This document shows, one piece after another, positions 62,716 to 64,000 of a stretch of DNA of 64,000 nucleotides (the first letter of the stretch is position 1; each line of letters starts with the position of its first letter). The notes beneath the pieces were generated by a model, which worked only from the letters and a program-made list of their open reading frames with translations, made no database searches and had not been told where the DNA came from. The stretch comes from UBA6168 sp041752395 (GTDB lineage: Bacteria > Bacteroidota > Bacteroidia > Chitinophagales > Saprospiraceae): assembly GCA_041752395.1 (NCBI GenBank), contig JBGSWN010000253.1:5583-69582 (forward strand). The letters run 5' to 3'. The position numbers and the translations under genes are program-made.

Positions 62716-64000
62716 ATGAAAAAAATCCTTGTTTCCCTTGCTTTTTCATTGCTCGTTATCTCGAAAATGAGCGCTTCTTTCATCCTGCTTCCCATGGACA
62801 ATGAGCAGAAGAATCACCTCAAGGCTTATGGCATCACGTACTGGGTCATCAGCAACAACGTGGAAGCCTGGTGGCTGCTCAACTACCGGGGCGGGAGTTT
62901 TGCTTTTCCCTACACCACCATTTTTGAAAAAGAATGCAAGACCCGGGGCGTCAGTTACGAGGTGATTCCAGATGGTTCATTCAACAATATTTTGGGAGAA
63001 ATAGGCCAGCCGGAGGTGAACATGGACGCCGTTAAATTGGAAAAAGCACCTAAAATTGCCGTTTACACGCCGACCGAAGCCTTCAAAAGCCAGCGTGGCG
63101 ACGATATCCAGCCTTGGGACGATGCCGTGACTCTCGTTTTGACTTACGCTGAAATTCCCTTCGATAAAATTTACGACGATGAAGTCTTGGCTGATAAATT
63201 GACGGAATACGACTGGCTGCACCTCCACCACGAGGATTTCACGGGGCAGTACGGCAAGTTTTACGCTGGCTACCATACGCAGGAATGGTACCGGGAAAAC
63301 CAGCGATTGACTGAGGCAATTGCTACAAAGCATGGCTTTCAGAAAGTCTCGCAGCTAAAATTGGCTGTTGCGAAGCGCATAAAAGAATACGTGGCGGGCG
63401 GTGGATTCATGTTCGCAATGTGCTCTGCAACAGATACTTATGACCTCGCCCTTGCTGCCGATGGTTTGGATATTTGCGATAAATATTACGACGGTGATGC
63501 ACCAGACCCGACCGCCAATTCCAAACTGGATTTCAGCAAAACCTTTGCCTTCAAGGATTTTGAGTTGGTGATGAACCCGCTGGAATACGAGCACTCTAAC
63601 ATTGACAGCCACTACGGGCGCACCATTGACCCAGAGCAGGACTACTTCACGCTCTTCGATTTTTCAGCGAAATGGGACCCGATTCCCACCATGCTCACGC
63701 AGTGCCAAACCCGCACCGTTAAAGGTTTTATGGGTCAGTCCACCGCTTTTCAAAAGCAATACATCAAATCAAACGTGCTGGTTTTGGGTGAAACGAAGCC
63801 GATGAAGGAAGCCCGTTACATCCACAGCCCCTACGGGCAGGGCTTTTTCACTTTCTACGGCGGCCACGACCCTGAAGACTACCGCCACTATGTGCAAGAC
63901 CCCGACACTGACCTCAATTTGCATCCAAATTCACCCGGTTATCGGCTCATTTTGAACAATGTTTTGTTCCCGGCGGCGAGGAAGAAGGAGCGGAAGACGT
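62716..64000 (+). CDS. Bacteroidota protein family annotated as asparagine synthetase B, N-terminal part
   Basis: The gene starts at ATG 62716 and runs past the window end; at least 428 codons are visible with no stop. A signal peptide (MKKILVSLAFSLLVISK) precedes SFILLPMDNEQKNHLKAYGI, TYWVISNNVEAWWLLNYRGG and SFAFPYT. I recall this protein from Bacteroidota genomes, where it is often labelled asparagine synthetase B although no glutaminase or synthetase motif is seen. Further segments include YDWLHLHHEDFTGQYGKFYA and GGGFMFAMCSATDTYDLALA. The signal peptide points to an extracytoplasmic function, and the true role is unknown. Confidence 0.75.
   Translation, partial: MKKILVSLAFSLLVISKMSASFILLPMDNEQKNHLKAYGITYWVISNNVEAWWLLNYRGGSFAFPYTTIFEKECKTRGVSYEVIPDGSFNNILGEIGQPEVNMDAVKLEKAPKIAVYTPTEAFKSQRGDDIQPWDDAVTLVLTYAEIPFDKIYDDEVLADKLTEYDWLHLHHEDFTGQYGKFYAGYHTQEWYRENQRLTEAIATKHGFQKVSQLKLAVAKRIKEYVAGGGFMFAMCSATDTYDLALAADGLDICDKYYDGDAPDPTANSKLDFSKTFAFKDFELVMNPLEYEHSNIDSHYGRTIDPEQDYFTLFDFSAKWDPIPTMLTQCQTRTVKGFMGQSTAFQKQYIKSNVLVLGETKPMKEARYIHSPYGQGFFTFYGGHDPEDYRHYVQDPDTDLNLHPNSPGYRLILNNVLFPAARKKERKT

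Overview
The window is chromosomal DNA of a member of the Bacteroidota, most likely a Saprospiria lineage (Saprospiraceae, Lewinella or Haliscomenobacter relatives). I infer this from the secreted proteins with type IX secretion (T9SS) C-terminal domains, a PorV/PorQ-like outer-membrane protein, SprB-like and PKD-like repeats, a TPR hybrid sensor kinase with an AraC output, a bacterial GGGP synthase, the absence of Shine-Dalgarno sites, and many TAnnTTTG (-7) promoter elements. No rRNA, tRNA, CRISPR array, prophage or intact insertion sequence was seen.

Layout. 1-4.7 kb: the end of an M19 dipeptidase, a secreted M4 metalloprotease with a T9SS tail, and a DUF1080 lipoprotein. 4.7-7.0 kb: a toxin-antitoxin island (a truncated PIN module, an intact PIN module, an orphan antitoxin and a MazF module) with two stubs of the same leucine-rich-repeat gene. 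7.0-16.5 kb: metabolic and regulatory genes (MalQ, an esterase, a Uma2 nuclease, remnants of rhaD and an FGGY kinase next to an intact FMN-dependent hydroxy-acid oxidase, an MBL-fold hydrolase, an AraC regulator). 16.5-29.1 kb: an envelope locus with a TonB-dependent receptor, a 1365-residue exported protein, a PorV/PorQ-like barrel and an 840-residue paralogue of the exported protein. Hairpins sit at every gene junction there.

29-46 kb: mixed housekeeping and regulation. It holds a Gfo/Idh/MocA oxidoreductase, a GT2 gene whose start overlaps a 7-bp tandem repeat, GGGP synthase, deoxynucleoside kinase with folK, a dihaem cytochrome c cluster, a TPR/histidine kinase/receiver/AraC hybrid, a TetR regulator with an alpha/beta hydrolase, TerC, a TA module whose PIN toxin is interrupted by an amber codon, ApbE, a methyltransferase, a cysteine desulfurase and FabH. 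46-51.5 kb: a minus-strand cassette of ECF sigma factor, a membrane protein that appears to join an inner-membrane helix to an outer-membrane barrel, and a PKD-like lipoprotein, preceded by a T9SS-exported SprB-like protein.

51.6-64 kb: RarA, a 2209-residue exported protein with a calcium-loop region, thirteen Ig-like repeats and a dockerin-like end, a VWA-type membrane protein, and the start of a protein of the family often called asparagine synthetase B in Bacteroidota.

The most notable parts are the sigma / trans-envelope protein / lipoprotein cassette, the receptor / exported protein / PorV-like locus with its duplicated exported protein, and the giant Ig-repeat protein, whose C-terminus does not look like a standard T9SS signal. 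All functions are read from sequence motifs and remembered family features; no search could be run.
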